A stretch of 7,243 bases of DNA from Actinomycetes bacterium (GCA_023389455.1 JAEWEJ010000391.1:1-7243); one strand, 5' to 3'; shown: positions 1 to 7,243, counted from the first letter of the stretch. Program-made: numbers and translations. The notes: generated from the sequence alone by a model not told the origin.

Positions 1-45
1 GTCGCCGCCCGCCCCGTCGCCGCCCGCCCCGTCGCCGCCCGCCGC
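1..45. repeat. 15-bp tandem repeat, three copies, inside the sugC 3' end
   Basis: Three back-to-back 15-base units occupy 1-15, 16-30 and 31-45. The first two are identical and the third differs at base 14 of the unit (C to G). Read on the minus strand in the sugC frame they encode [15 protein letters not shown]. The unit length is a multiple of three, so copy-number change would preserve the frame. The array reaches base 1, so its full length is unknown. Confidence 0.9.
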
Positions 46-1302
46 GCCGCGGGCACGCTCGGCACGCCGCTGCGCCCGCTCCGTGGCACGCTGCCGCTCC
101 TTCACGCTCTCCTCGTCGGAGCGCCGCGCTGACTCCTCGTCGAAGGTGAGGTTCTCGCCGGTCTCCGGGTCGAAGATCAGCAGGCGCGCCGGGTCGAACC
201 ACAGCTCGGCCGCGTCGCCGTCGCGGACCCGCGCCTCCGATCCCAGTGCGGCGACGAGCTGGGTGCGCATGCCCTCGCCGTCCAGGTCACGGTCGAGCTC
301 CTCCAGCGTCTTCTCGACCGAGGCGTGCGTCTCGAACGGCACGTACGCGTACAGCTCGGCACCGAGCCACTCGACCACGTCGACGTCGGCCTCGAACGTC
401 ACGCCCTTGTCACGGGTCTCGTCGTCGAGCGTGTCCGCGTCCTCGAGGTGCTCGGGACGCAGCCCGACGATCACCACGTCCCGCCCGCCGATGCGCGCGC
501 GCAGGTCGTCCGTCAGCGGCACGTCGGCCAGCGGCAGCCGCAGGACGTCGCCCTCGACCTGCCCGGGCAGGAAGTTCATGGGCGGCGACCCGATGAACCC
601 GGCGACGAACAGGTTGACGGGCTGCTCGTACAGCGCCCGCGGGCTGGCGACCTGCTGCAGGACGCCCTTCTTCAGCACCGCGACCCGGTCCCCCAGGGTC
701 ATGGCCTCGGTCTGGTCGTGCGTCACGTAGAGCGTGGTGGTGGCCAGGCGCCGCTGCATGCGCGCGATCTCGGTGCGCATCTGGCCGCGGAGCTTGGCAT
801 CGAGGTTGGACAGGGGCTCGTCGAAGAGGAAGGCGCGCGCGTCGCGCACGATGGCGCGGCCCATGGCGACGCGCTGGCGCTGGCCGCCGGACAGGTTCGC
901 GGGCTTGCGGTCGAGGTGCTCGCGCAGCTCGAGGGTGTCGGCCGCGCGCTCGACCCGCGCGCGGACCTCGTCCTCCGAGTACGTGCCCTTGTCCAGCCGC
1001 AGCGGGAAGGCGATGTTCTCGTACACGCTCAGGTGGGGGTAGAGCGCGTAGTTCTGGAACACCATCGCCAGCTTGCGGTCGCGCGGCGCCTTGTCGTTGA
1101 CCACGTCGCCGTCGATGGTGATCTCGCCGTCCGTGATGTCCTCGAGCCCGACGACCATGCGCAGGAGCGTCGACTTTCCGCAGCCCGACGGCCCGACGAG
1201 GATGACGAACTCGCCGTCGTCGATGTCCAGGCTGACGTCGTTCACGGCCGGGTACCCGTCGCCGTACTCCTTGACGACGTGGCTCAGCGTGATCGCTGCC
1301 AT
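1..1302 (-). CDS. sugC: SugC-like ABC transporter ATP-binding protein (C-terminus beyond left edge)
   Basis: This is the ATPase that powers the sugar importer encoded upstream, of the MalK/UgpC/SugC class, acting as a dimer on the cytoplasmic face of the permeases. The sequence shows Walker [10 protein letters not shown] (residues 37-45), Q-loop Q83, signature LSGGQ (137-141), Walker B ending FLFDEP (158-163), D-loop SNLD (165-168) and H-loop H195. A regulatory TOBE-type domain follows, marked by [10 protein letters not shown] (235-244) and GLRPEH (280-285). The ATG at 1302 is chosen because a strong AGGAGGAGGA Shine-Dalgarno sequence (1308-1317) lies 6 bases upstream. It is the last gene of the operon visible here, 26 bases after sugB. 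Recalled mycobacterial SugC ends near residue 393, just after a conserved NLT. Here the frame continues through a charged segment (388-418) and Gly/Ala/Asp pentapeptide repeats (420-434) and is still open at base 1. Family assignment is firm; substrate assignment comes from the neighbours. Confidence 0.93.
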   Translation of the reverse strand, partial: MAAITLSHVVKEYGDGYPAVNDVSLDIDDGEFVILVGPSGCGKSTLLRMVVGLEDITDGEITIDGDVVNDKAPRDRKLAMVFQNYALYPHLSVYENIAFPLRLDKGTYSEDEVRARVERAADTLELREHLDRKPANLSGGQRQRVAMGRAIVRDARAFLFDEPLSNLDAKLRGQMRTEIARMQRRLATTTLYVTHDQTEAMTLGDRVAVLKKGVLQQVASPRALYEQPVNLFVAGFIGSPPMNFLPGQVEGDVLRLPLADVPLTDDLRARIGGRDVVIVGLRPEHLEDADTLDDETRDKGVTFEADVDVVEWLGAELYAYVPFETHASVEKTLEELDRDLDGEGMRTQLVAALGSEARVRDGDAAELWFDPARLLIFDPETGENLTFDEESARRSDEESVKERQRATERAQRRAERARGAAGGDGAGGDGAGGD

Positions 1303-1307
1303 GACGC

Positions 1308-1317
1308 TCCTCCTCCT
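1308..1317 (-). promoter_or_regulatory. Strong ribosome-binding site of sugC
   Basis: The minus strand reads AGGAGGAGGA, ending 6 bases before the ATG at 1302. It is a near-perfect anti-16S match and the strongest of the operon. The ATPase gene therefore appears to have its own strong initiation signal, unlike the two permeases, whose starts overlap the preceding stop codons. Confidence 0.8.
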
Positions 1318-1328
1318 GCGACGGCGGG

Positions 1329-2162
1329 TCAGCCCTTGACGGCGCCCTGGGTGAGCCCGGCGACGATCTGGCGCTGGAACAGCAGGACCAGGACGACGAC
1401 GGGGATGGTGACGATGACGGCGGCGGCGGAGATGGCCCCCGTGGGCTCCTCGAACTGCGAGGCGCCGGTGAAGAACGCGAGCGCCGCCGGGACGGGACGG
1501 GCCCGCTCGGTGGACGTCAGGGAGATGCCGTAGACGAAGTCGTTCCAGGCGAGGAAGAACGCGATGATCGCCGTGGTCGCCACGCCGGGCCCGGCGAGCG
1601 GGACGATGACCTTGCGGAACGCCTGCGCCGTGCTCGCGCCGTCGACCTGCGCGGCCTGCTCCATCTCCCACGGGATCTCACGGAAGAACGCGGTGAGCGT
1701 CCAGATCGACAGCGGCAGCGTGATCGACAGGTACGGGATGATCAGGCCGGGCCAGGTGTCGAACAGCCCGATCGAGCGCCAGATGTTGAACAGCGGCGTG
1801 ACGATCGAGATGACCGGGAACATCGAGACACCCAGCGCGAGGCCGAGGACCAGCGCCTTGCCCGGGAAGTCGAGGCGCGCGACGGCGTAGGCGCACAGCG
1901 CGGCCAGCACGACCGCGATCGCCGTCGCGATGAGGCAGATGCCCACCGAGTTGCGCAGGGCCGGCAGGAACAGGCCCGACGCGTCGCCCGTGGTGATGAG
2001 CTGGTAGTTCTGCCACGTCACCGCCGACGGCAGGAACGAGCCGTTGTCCAGGTCGGAGGGTGCCTTGAGCGACAGCGACACGATCCACACGACCGGGAAC
2101 AGGCAGTACAGGAAGATCAGCAGCCCGCCGACCCACCACCAGACCTTCGACCGCGCGTTCAT
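1329..2162 (-). CDS. sugB: SugB-like trehalose/sugar ABC transporter permease
   Basis: This is a 277-residue inner-membrane permease of the MalG/SugB type, the second half of the heterodimeric channel with the SugA-like protein. It begins MNARSK, followed by a hydrophobic first membrane segment, and about six segments are expected from the hydrophobic pattern. The cytoplasmic EAA loop that docks on the ATPase is visible as QAAQVDGA (169-176) followed by the conserved VP at 187-188. Stretches such as [23 protein letters not shown] and the end [12 protein letters not shown] closely match mycobacterial SugB as I recall it, which is also close in length. The ATG at 2162 overlaps the sugA stop in an ATGA, with GAGGG (2170-2174) 7 bases upstream, so translation is probably coupled to sugA. 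Longer in-frame extensions upstream run through sugA and are shadows. No frameshift or missing segment is seen. Confidence 0.93.
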   Translation of the reverse strand: MNARSKVWWWVGGLLIFLYCLFPVVWIVSLSLKAPSDLDNGSFLPSAVTWQNYQLITTGDASGLFLPALRNSVGICLIATAIAVVLAALCAYAVARLDFPGKALVLGLALGVSMFPVISIVTPLFNIWRSIGLFDTWPGLIIPYLSITLPLSIWTLTAFFREIPWEMEQAAQVDGASTAQAFRKVIVPLAGPGVATTAIIAFFLAWNDFVYGISLTSTERARPVPAALAFFTGASQFEEPTGAISAAAVIVTIPVVVLVLLFQRQIVAGLTQGAVKG

Positions 2163-3124
2163 CGTCCCGCCCTCGTCGACGCCGCCAGGTTGACCTTGAA
2201 CCCCTTGACGAACAGCAGCGCGATGAGCGCGACGCAGATGGTCAGCAGCACGGACACGGCCGAGCCGATGCCGATCTCGAGGCGCTGGATGGTCTGCCGG
2301 TAGGCGAGGAACGACACCGACTCGGTGCCGGCCGCGCCGTTCGTCATGATGAAGATGTTGTCGAAGATGCGGAACGCGTCGAGCGCCCGGAACAGCAGCG
2401 CGACCATGATCGCGGCCTTCATGTTCGGGATCGTCACGCGCCTCATCCGCTGCCACCACGTGGCGCCGTCGACCTTCGCCGCCTCCTGCAGCTCACCGGG
2501 GACCTGCGCGAGCCCGGACAGGAGCAGCAGCGAGATGAACGGTGTCGTCTTCCAGATCTCCGAGATCGAGATGACCGTCACGGCCGTGCCGAACGACGCG
2601 AACCAGTCGAGGTCGTCCGGCACGAACGGCAACCAGGTGTTCACGAACCCGCTGGTGATGTCGAACATGAACCGGAAGGCGAAGGCCGAGACGACCGTGA
2701 TGATCGCGTACGGGATGAGGATCGCGGTGCGCAGCGCGGGTCGCAGCGTGCTCAGCGCGTTGTTCATCACCAGCGCGAGCGCGAACCCGAGGACGAGCTC
2801 GACGACCACGGTGACGACCGTGATGAGGACGGTGACCCCCAGGGCCTGCCACCAGATGGGGTCGGACAGGATCAGCGCGTAGTTGCCCAGGCCGACGAAC
2901 GCCCGTGCGTCGGGGTTCGTGAGCTTGTAGCTGTACAGCGAGTCCCAGACGGCCTGCAGGATCGGGTAGCCGACGACGGCGACCAGCACGAGGATCGCGG
3001 GGGCGCACAGCAGCAGCCCGAGGCGGGCCTCCTGACGGGCGCGGTCGGAGCGGCGCGGGCGCCGGGGCGGCCCGGTCGGGTCCGCCGTCGACGCGGCGAC
3101 GACGCCGGTGGTCGCGGTGGTCAC
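2159..3124 (-). CDS. sugA: SugA-like trehalose/sugar ABC transporter permease
   Basis: This is a 321-residue MalF/SugA-type permease that pairs with the SugB-like protein to form the membrane channel. A Pro/Arg-rich cytoplasmic tail (about residues 1-34) precedes the first membrane segment (about 35-59), and about six segments are expected. The EAA loop reads EAAKVDGA (214-221) and ends in IP (232-233). Around it, [19 protein letters not shown] and [18 protein letters not shown] match mycobacterial SugA as I recall it. The start is GTG at 3124, which overlaps the lipoprotein gene's stop as GTGA. AAGGGAGGG (3132-3140) lies 7 bases upstream, and no in-frame ATG gives a better N-terminus. The overlap suggests translational coupling with the upstream binding-protein gene. 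Assignment as a sugar permease is firm; the trehalose assignment rests on the family match and the partner binding protein. Confidence 0.92.
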   Translation of the reverse strand: MTTATTGVVAASTADPTGPPRRPRRSDRARQEARLGLLLCAPAILVLVAVVGYPILQAVWDSLYSYKLTNPDARAFVGLGNYALILSDPIWWQALGVTVLITVVTVVVELVLGFALALVMNNALSTLRPALRTAILIPYAIITVVSAFAFRFMFDITSGFVNTWLPFVPDDLDWFASFGTAVTVISISEIWKTTPFISLLLLSGLAQVPGELQEAAKVDGATWWQRMRRVTIPNMKAAIMVALLFRALDAFRIFDNIFIMTNGAAGTESVSFLAYRQTIQRLEIGIGSAVSVLLTICVALIALLFVKGFKVNLAASTRAGR

Positions 3125-4404
3125 AGCAGTGCCCTCCCTTGCAGGACGTCGAGGACGAGCTGGTCGGCGCGCCCGGGGCTGCGGTCCGGCGACACCCCGC
3201 GCGGCGGGTGCCACGTGCGCTGCAGGCTCGTGGACACCTCGTTGTAGAACGGCGTCTGCGGGCGCGGCGCGGCGTTCTGCAGCGACTCCTTGATGAGGTC
3301 CGCCATGGGGAACTCCTCCTGGACCTCCGGGTCGTCGAACGCCACGAGCGACCCCGGCGGGTTGCCGTCGGACAGGTAGAACTGCGCCTGCTTCTCCGGC
3401 TGGACGATGCACTGCGCGGCCTCGAAGGCCAGGTCCGGGTGGGCACTGAACGCGCTGACGCCGAGGTTCACGCCGCCGTACGGCGGACGGGCCTGCTCAC
3501 CGGCCACCGACTGGGGGTACATCGCCCACCCGTAGTCGTCCAGGACCGCCTGGTCGAGCGTGCCCGCCTCGACGGCCGTCTTGGCCCGCTGCCAGACGAA
3601 CGGCCAGTTGACCATGAAGCCGGCGGAGTCCCCCTCGAACATCGAGGCGTTGATGTCCTCGTCCGCGTTGGACAGCTGCGCGCCGCCGACGCCCGCCGCG
3701 GCGAGGTCGGAGATGATCTGCGCCGCCGTGCGTCCCGCGTCGGTGTCGAGGTCCGGGACCACCGCCTGCGGGTCCTCCTCGTCGGGGTTCTGCAGGATCT
3801 CGCCGCCGGCGGACGTGACCAGCGCGTTCACCCAGACCGTCAGCGACTCGGCCCTGGTGCCCTGCACCGCGACGGTCACGCCCTGGTCCGCGGCCGCCTG
3901 GATGATCTGGTCCCACGTCACCGGCTGCGTCATGTCGAGACCGGCGGCCTCGGCGACCGACTTGCGGTACCAGAGCAGCTGCGTGTTCGCCCAGAACGGG
4001 ACGGTCACGAGCTCGCCGCCGAACGAGGCACCCGCGACGGCACCCTCGGCGACGTCCTTCGTCACGGCGTCGGCGACGTCGTCCGGCACGGGCGCCAGGA
4101 ACCCGGCGTTCGCGAACTCGGGGATGAACGGCGGGTCGATGCTCATGAGGTCGATCGACGTGTCGCCCGCCGCGAGACGACGCACGAGCTGCTCACGCTG
4201 GCCCGGGGCGTCGCGCGGCTGCAGGACCGTCCTCAGGACGTAGGCGCCGTCGGACTCCTCCGTGCACTGCTCGGCGATGCGCGCGGTGCCCCCGGAGTCC
4301 GGGTTGACGTACCAGGCGATGGTCGGCGGGCCGGACTCGGCCGTCGAGCACGCGGCCAGGGGGGCCGCGAGCACCAGGGCGAGCAGTGCAGTGGGGCGTC
4401 GCAC
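3121..4404 (-). CDS. lpqY: LpqY-like trehalose-binding lipoprotein of an ABC importer
   Basis: This is a 427-residue extracytoplasmic solute-binding lipoprotein that captures the sugar and delivers it to the permeases. A short signal peptide ends in the lipobox L16-A17-A18-C19, so the protein should be lipid-anchored at Cys19. Compared from memory with mycobacterial LpqY, it keeps NTQLLWYR (140-147), VNWPFV (265-270) and GGVNL (310-314). It also keeps residues aligning with the recalled trehalose contacts: D36, D90, N140, E249, W267 and R381 for LpqY D43, D97, N151, E258, W276 and R421. I prefer the GTG at 4404, which has an AGG 6 bases upstream and GAGAGG 11 bases upstream and gives a textbook lipoprotein N-terminus. 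An in-frame ATG at 4449 would add 15 mostly polar residues. It is first in the operon and divergent from fumC. Trehalose is the best substrate guess; a related disaccharide is not excluded. Confidence 0.9.
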   Translation of the reverse strand: MRRPTALLALVLAAPLAACSTAESGPPTIAWYVNPDSGGTARIAEQCTEESDGAYVLRTVLQPRDAPGQREQLVRRLAAGDTSIDLMSIDPPFIPEFANAGFLAPVPDDVADAVTKDVAEGAVAGASFGGELVTVPFWANTQLLWYRKSVAEAAGLDMTQPVTWDQIIQAAADQGVTVAVQGTRAESLTVWVNALVTSAGGEILQNPDEEDPQAVVPDLDTDAGRTAAQIISDLAAAGVGGAQLSNADEDINASMFEGDSAGFMVNWPFVWQRAKTAVEAGTLDQAVLDDYGWAMYPQSVAGEQARPPYGGVNLGVSAFSAHPDLAFEAAQCIVQPEKQAQFYLSDGNPPGSLVAFDDPEVQEEFPMADLIKESLQNAAPRPQTPFYNEVSTSLQRTWHPPRGVSPDRSPGRADQLVLDVLQGRALL

Positions 4405-4505
4405 GGTGGACCTGACCTCTCGCTCCGTCGGGAAGGGCCGGACGCACACATCCGACTACGACCTGCAGGGTTCCGCCACCGGAGAGCCCGAGGACGGCCG
4501 CGTGG

Positions 4506-4533
4506 CACCGCCGCGGAGCACCCCGCGGCGGTG
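4506..4533 (+). promoter_or_regulatory. Perfect 11-bp inverted repeat abutting the fumC ribosome-binding site
   Basis: CACCGCCGCGG (4506-4516) and CCGCGGCGGTG (4523-4533) are exact reverse complements separated by 6 bases. In fumC mRNA this would form a very stable hairpin whose last paired base is the first base of the putative Shine-Dalgarno GGAAGGA (4533-4539). Neither flanking gene ends here, so it is not a gene-end terminator. It could be a 5'-UTR structure affecting fumC translation, an operator for a dimeric regulator, or a chance product of GC-rich sequence. Confidence 0.55.
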
Positions 4534-4539
4534 GAAGGA
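4533..4539 (+). promoter_or_regulatory. fumC ribosome-binding site (decides the start)
   Basis: GGAAGGA ends 8 bases before the ATG at 4548. Relative to the alternative in-frame ATG at 4539 it would overlap the start codon, so the downstream ATG is preferred. Confidence 0.65.
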
Positions 4540-4547
4540 TGAGGGCC

Positions 4548-5984
4548 ATGACTGACACGAACGGTCCCGACGTCGCGACCGCCGACGCCCAGCCCGAGTA
4601 CCGCATCGAGCACGACACCATGGGTGAGGTCCGCGTGCCCGCCCACGCGCTGTACCGCGCGCAGACCCAGCGCGCGGTGGAGAACTTCCCGATCTCGGGG
4701 AGCACCCTGGAGCGCGGGCACATCGAGGCCCTGGCCCGCGTCAAGAAGGCCGCGGCCCGCGCCAACGCCGAGCTGGGCGTGCTCGCCCAGGACGTCGCCG
4801 ACGCGATCGCGGCCGCCGCGGACGAGGTCGCGTCCGGCGCGCACGACGCGCACTTCCCGGTCGACGTCTACCAGACGGGATCGGGCACCAGCTCGAACAT
4901 GAACACCAACGAGGTCCTCGCGACCCTCGCCACCCGCCTCCTGGGCCGGCCCGTCCACCCGAACGACGACGTCAACGCGTCGCAGTCGTCGAACGACGTC
5001 TTCCCGACGTCGGTCCACGTGGCCGCGACCGCGGGCGTCGTGCGCGACCTCGTCCCCGCGCTCGAGCACCTCGCCGGTGCGCTGGAGGAGAAGGCGACCG
5101 CGTGGGCGCAGGTCGTGAAGTCGGGCCGCACCCACCTCATGGACGCGACCCCCGTGACCCTGGGCCAGGAGTTCGGCGGGTACGCGGCCGCCGTGCGCTA
5201 CGGCGTCGAGCGCCTGCAGGCCGCGCTGCCGCGCGCCGCCGAGGTCCCGCTGGGCGGCACGGCCGTGGGCACCGGCATCAACACGCCCGCCGGGTTCCCG
5301 CAGCGGGTCATCGCGCTGCTCGTGGAGGACACGGGCCTGCCGCTGACCGAGGCGCGCGACCACTTCGAGGCGCAGTCCGCGCGCGACGGCCTCGTGGAGC
5401 TGTCCGGCGCGCTGCGCACCATCGCGGTGAGCCTGACCAAGATCTGCAACGACCTGCGGTGGATGGGGTCCGGCCCGAACACGGGCCTGGGAGAGATCTC
5501 GCTGCCCGACCTGCAGCCGGGCTCGTCGATCATGCCGGGCAAGGTCAACCCGGTCGTCCCCGAGGCCGTGCTGATGGTGTGCTCGCGGGTCGTCGGCAAC
5601 GACGCGACCGTCGCGTGGGCCGGCGCGAGCGGCACGTTCGAGCTGAACGTGCAGATCCCCGTGATCGCCTCGGCGGTGCTCGAGTCGATCCGCCTGCTGT
5701 CGAACGCGTCGCGCGTGCTGGCCGACCGCACCGTGGCCGGCACGACGCCCAACGTCGAGCGGGCGCGCGCGCTGGCGGAGTCCTCGCCGTCGATCGTCAC
5801 GCCCCTGAACCGCGTGATCGGCTACGAGAGCGCCGCGAAGATCGCCAAGCACGCCGTGCAGGCGGGCGTGACGATCCGCCAGGCGACGATCGACCTGGGC
5901 TTCGTCGAGGGCGGCAAGCTGACGCTCGAGCAGCTGGACACCGCTCTCGACGTGCTGGCGATGACGCGCCCGCCGCACGCCTGA
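4548..5984 (+). CDS. fumC: Class II fumarate hydratase (fumarase C)
   Basis: This cytoplasmic enzyme interconverts fumarate and L-malate in the citric acid cycle. It is the iron-free, homotetrameric class II type of the aspartase/fumarase superfamily. The complete 478-residue protein carries the substrate-site segments GSGTSSNMN (111-119), [10 protein letters not shown] (145-154) and [11 protein letters not shown] (192-202), and the superfamily signature [11 protein letters not shown] (325-335). By alignment with E. coli FumC as I recall it, H196, S326, K332 and N334 correspond to H188, the catalytic S318, K324 and N326. A short deletion between the first two motifs, relative to E. coli, is shared with mycobacterial FumC, which it resembles throughout. 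The start is taken at 4548 rather than 4539 on Shine-Dalgarno spacing. It is divergent from the importer operon and followed by a strong hairpin, so it is probably transcribed alone. Aspartase is less likely because of the close match to actinobacterial FumC. Confidence 0.96.
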   Translation: MTDTNGPDVATADAQPEYRIEHDTMGEVRVPAHALYRAQTQRAVENFPISGSTLERGHIEALARVKKAAARANAELGVLAQDVADAIAAAADEVASGAHDAHFPVDVYQTGSGTSSNMNTNEVLATLATRLLGRPVHPNDDVNASQSSNDVFPTSVHVAATAGVVRDLVPALEHLAGALEEKATAWAQVVKSGRTHLMDATPVTLGQEFGGYAAAVRYGVERLQAALPRAAEVPLGGTAVGTGINTPAGFPQRVIALLVEDTGLPLTEARDHFEAQSARDGLVELSGALRTIAVSLTKICNDLRWMGSGPNTGLGEISLPDLQPGSSIMPGKVNPVVPEAVLMVCSRVVGNDATVAWAGASGTFELNVQIPVIASAVLESIRLLSNASRVLADRTVAGTTPNVERARALAESSPSIVTPLNRVIGYESAAKIAKHAVQAGVTIRQATIDLGFVEGGKLTLEQLDTALDVLAMTRPPHA

Positions 5985-5990
5985 TCGGCC

Positions 5991-6028
5991 CGCACGTGGG
6001 CCGGTCGGGTGCGGCCGGCCCACGTCCG
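5991..6028 (+). terminator. GC-rich hairpin after fumC, probable terminator without U-tract
   Basis: ACGTGGGCCGG (5994-6004) pairs perfectly with CCGGCCCACGT (6015-6025). One T-G and one C-G pair extend the stem inward to a 6-base loop, and two more pairs flank one mismatch on the outside. The stem starts about 10 bases after the fumC stop. No run of T follows, which is common for actinobacterial gene ends but makes factor-independent termination uncertain. Confidence 0.55.
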
Positions 6029-6090
6029 CGCGCGAACCGGCACGTCGCGCGACCCAACCTTTCGTGTCACCCGAACGAGTGCTGAGACCC

Positions 6091-6121
6091 CTGCCACCTG
6101 CAGGTTTCCCTCGCCTAGCAT
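6091..6121 (+). promoter_or_regulatory. Possible promoter of the FtsX-like permease gene
   Basis: TAGCAT at 6116-6121 fits the TAnnnT form of an actinobacterial -10 box. CTGCCA at 6091-6096 matches four of six positions of TTGACA, with a long 19-base spacer. A 10-bp palindrome, ACCTGCAGGT (6096-6105), lies in the spacer and could be an operator. The -10 box lies about 48 bases before the start codon. The evidence is weak beyond the -10 match. Confidence 0.35.
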
Positions 6122-6169
6122 CGCCGTGCGGTCGCGCGACGACGACGGCGCGGACGAGAGGCGAGGCAC

Positions 6170-7243
6170 ATGGGGTGGCGGTCCGAGGTTCTCCTGGGGC
6201 GCCTGCGCGACCAGGCCACGGTGCTCGCCACGGTCACCCTCGTGACGTTCGTCGCGACCACCCTGCTCGGTACGTTCGCCTTCCTGCTGCACGTCACCGG
6301 CGACGCCGCGGTGGAGGCCGCGCTCGATCGCCAGCCGGACTCGGCGGTCACGCTCGAGGCGTCGGTCCGCATCACGACGAAGGACGCCGGTGCGGCGGTC
6401 GACGCCGCACGCAGCGCGCTGGCCGCGACCCTGGGCGACGTCCCCTCCGACGAGGCGCTGTGGCTGACGGGCCGGATGTGGTGGCTGCCGGCCGACCAGG
6501 AGGCGGGGACGCCGCCGCTCGCGTACCCCGCGAGCACGCCCGCCGTGCCCGAGCACGCCGACCTCGTCACCGGCACCTGGCCCACCGCGGCCCGCGACGA
6601 CGCCGGACGCCTGCAGGTCAACGCACCGCACGCCGCGGCGCAGCGGTTCGGCTGGACGACCGGCTCCGAGGTCGCCGTCCGCACGGCCGGCGGTCAGGCG
6701 ACGGACACCTGGGTGGTCGTCGGGACCCACGAGCTGACCGGCGGCGGCGACCAGTGGTCGCGCGACCTGCTGCGTGGCGCGGGCCACGTCGCCGAGTACC
6801 CGCTGCCGGGCAGCATGGGGCGGATGACGGCCGAGGCGTGGGGGCCGATGGTCGTCGCCCCCGCCGCGCTGCTCGGGCCCGCGGTCACCGAGACCGCGCA
6901 CCTGCTGGTGACGCCCGACCTGTCGGCGGCGAGCCCCGGCGCGCTCGCCGAGGTGCGGACCGCGCTGGACTCCGCCCAGGTGGAGCTCACGGCGACCCTG
7001 AAGGACGCGGGCGTGAGCGGCGTCGTCCAGACCCGCCTGGGCGGCACGATCGACGCCGCGGCCCGCGAGCTGGCGGTGACGCGCATCGGCGTGGTCGTCG
7101 TCGGGCTGCTGCTGGTCGTGCTCGCGACCACCGTGATGCTCCTGGCGGCCCGGCTGCTCAGCGAGCGCCGCGCCGCCGAGGGCGCGCTGCTCGCCGCGCG
7201 GGGTGCGGCGCCCGTGCAGCTGCGCTCGCTCGCCGTGCTCGAG
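6170..7243 (+). CDS. FtsX-like ABC transporter permease, N-terminal part (runs off right edge)
   Basis: This is the first 358 residues of a membrane protein, open at the right edge. An N-terminal membrane segment (about 17-42) is followed by a large hydrophilic domain of about 260 residues, expected outside the membrane. A second membrane segment (about 306-327) then leads into a cytoplasmic stretch with ERRAAEGALLAARGA (332-346). This layout and the Arg/Glu-rich ALL-ARGA motif are typical of FtsX/MacB-type permeases in actinobacteria, which couple ATP hydrolysis to work on lipids, lipoproteins, peptides or the cell wall rather than to sugar uptake. The ATG at 6170 has GAGAGG (6156-6161) 8 bases upstream. 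The ATPase partner and any regulator are not in view. The fold class is fairly secure; the substrate is unknown. Confidence 0.8.
   Translation, partial: MGWRSEVLLGRLRDQATVLATVTLVTFVATTLLGTFAFLLHVTGDAAVEAALDRQPDSAVTLEASVRITTKDAGAAVDAARSALAATLGDVPSDEALWLTGRMWWLPADQEAGTPPLAYPASTPAVPEHADLVTGTWPTAARDDAGRLQVNAPHAAAQRFGWTTGSEVAVRTAGGQATDTWVVVGTHELTGGGDQWSRDLLRGAGHVAEYPLPGSMGRMTAEAWGPMVVAPAALLGPAVTETAHLLVTPDLSAASPGALAEVRTALDSAQVELTATLKDAGVSGVVQTRLGGTIDAAARELAVTRIGVVVVGLLLVVLATTVMLLAARLLSERRAAEGALLAARGAAPVQLRSLAVLE

Larger units (their letters stand above)
4405..4547. promoter_or_regulatory. Divergent lpqY / fumC intergenic region
   Basis: This 143-bp gap must hold the promoters of both the minus-strand importer operon and plus-strand fumC. 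I could not find a convincing -35/-10 pair in either direction. What stands out is a perfect inverted repeat next to the fumC start (separate entry) and a CCTGCAGG palindrome at 4462-4469. No sugar-responsive repressor gene is visible in the window, so the operon's regulator is unknown. Confidence 0.6.

Noticed and set aside
1..45. Possible CRISPR or intergenic satellite at the left edge
   Set aside because: The units are directly adjacent with no spacers, are only 15 bases long and continue the sugC reading frame, so this is a coding tandem repeat.
325..1533. Long plus-strand open frame opposite sugC and sugB (402 codons)
   Set aside because: It lies antisense to a gene with complete ABC ATPase motifs. 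Its composition is the Arg/Val/Asp/His-rich type produced by high-GC antisense frames, and it matches no family I know.
4405..4449. Upstream ATG at 4449 as the lpqY start
   Set aside because: It would put about 15 mostly polar residues before an otherwise standard lipoprotein signal peptide. The GTG at 4404 has better placed Shine-Dalgarno sequence.
3139..4542. Long plus-strand open frame opposite lpqY (467 codons)
   Set aside because: It is antisense to a clear lipoprotein gene with signal peptide and family motifs. The translation is low-complexity Arg/Val/Leu/Gly, and length alone is not evidence in DNA of this GC content.
4233..6023. Very long minus-strand open frame opposite fumC (596 codons)
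   Set aside because: It overlaps the whole of fumC, whose sense strand carries all catalytic motifs. The antisense translation is Arg/His/Asp/Val-rich with no recognisable domain.
6027..6051. CGCGCG repeats at 6029-6034 and 6046-6051 as a second hairpin after fumC
   Set aside because: The 6-bp alternating CG arms are low-complexity and expected by chance in this GC-rich sequence.
5822..6901. Minus-strand open frame spanning the fumC end and the FtsX-like gene (359 codons)
   Set aside because: It crosses two convincing plus-strand features and the hairpin between them, and shows only GC-driven composition.

Overview
The window looks like a high-GC actinomycete chromosome segment. Codon use is strongly G/C at third positions, GTG starts occur, and the closest protein matches I recall are mycobacterial. 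The flavour is that of Cellulomonas or another member of the Micrococcales, but this is inference because no taxonomic marker such as rRNA is present. All family assignments rest on motifs and on protein sequences recalled from memory; no search was run.

Layout: a four-gene operon runs right to left on the minus strand. It encodes a lipoprotein sugar-binding protein (3121-4404), two membrane permeases (2159-3124 and 1329-2162) and an ABC ATPase (1-1302, running off the left edge). Gene order, very tight spacing (GTGA and ATGA stop/start overlaps, then a 26-base gap) and residue-level similarity all match the mycobacterial LpqY-SugA-SugB-SugC trehalose importer. Six residues recalled as trehalose contacts in LpqY are conserved, so trehalose or a close analogue is the best substrate guess. 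The ATPase carries an unusual charged and then Gly/Ala/Asp-repeat C-terminal tail, encoded in part by a 15-bp tandem repeat at the very edge of the window.

Divergent from the operon, across 143 bp, is fumC (4548-5984, plus strand), a complete class II fumarate hydratase of the citric acid cycle with all catalytic motifs intact. The divergent intergenic region holds a perfect 11-bp inverted repeat whose right arm reaches the fumC ribosome-binding site. A strong GC hairpin follows fumC.

After a 185-bp gap comes the 5' part of a plus-strand membrane-protein gene (6170 to the right edge) that looks like an FtsX/MacB-type ABC permease.

Together this is ordinary actinobacterial metabolic chromosome: disaccharide uptake, a TCA-cycle enzyme and the beginning of a second, unrelated transporter. 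I see no phage, insertion sequence, CRISPR array, RNA gene or defence cassette. No gap between genes exceeds 300 bases.
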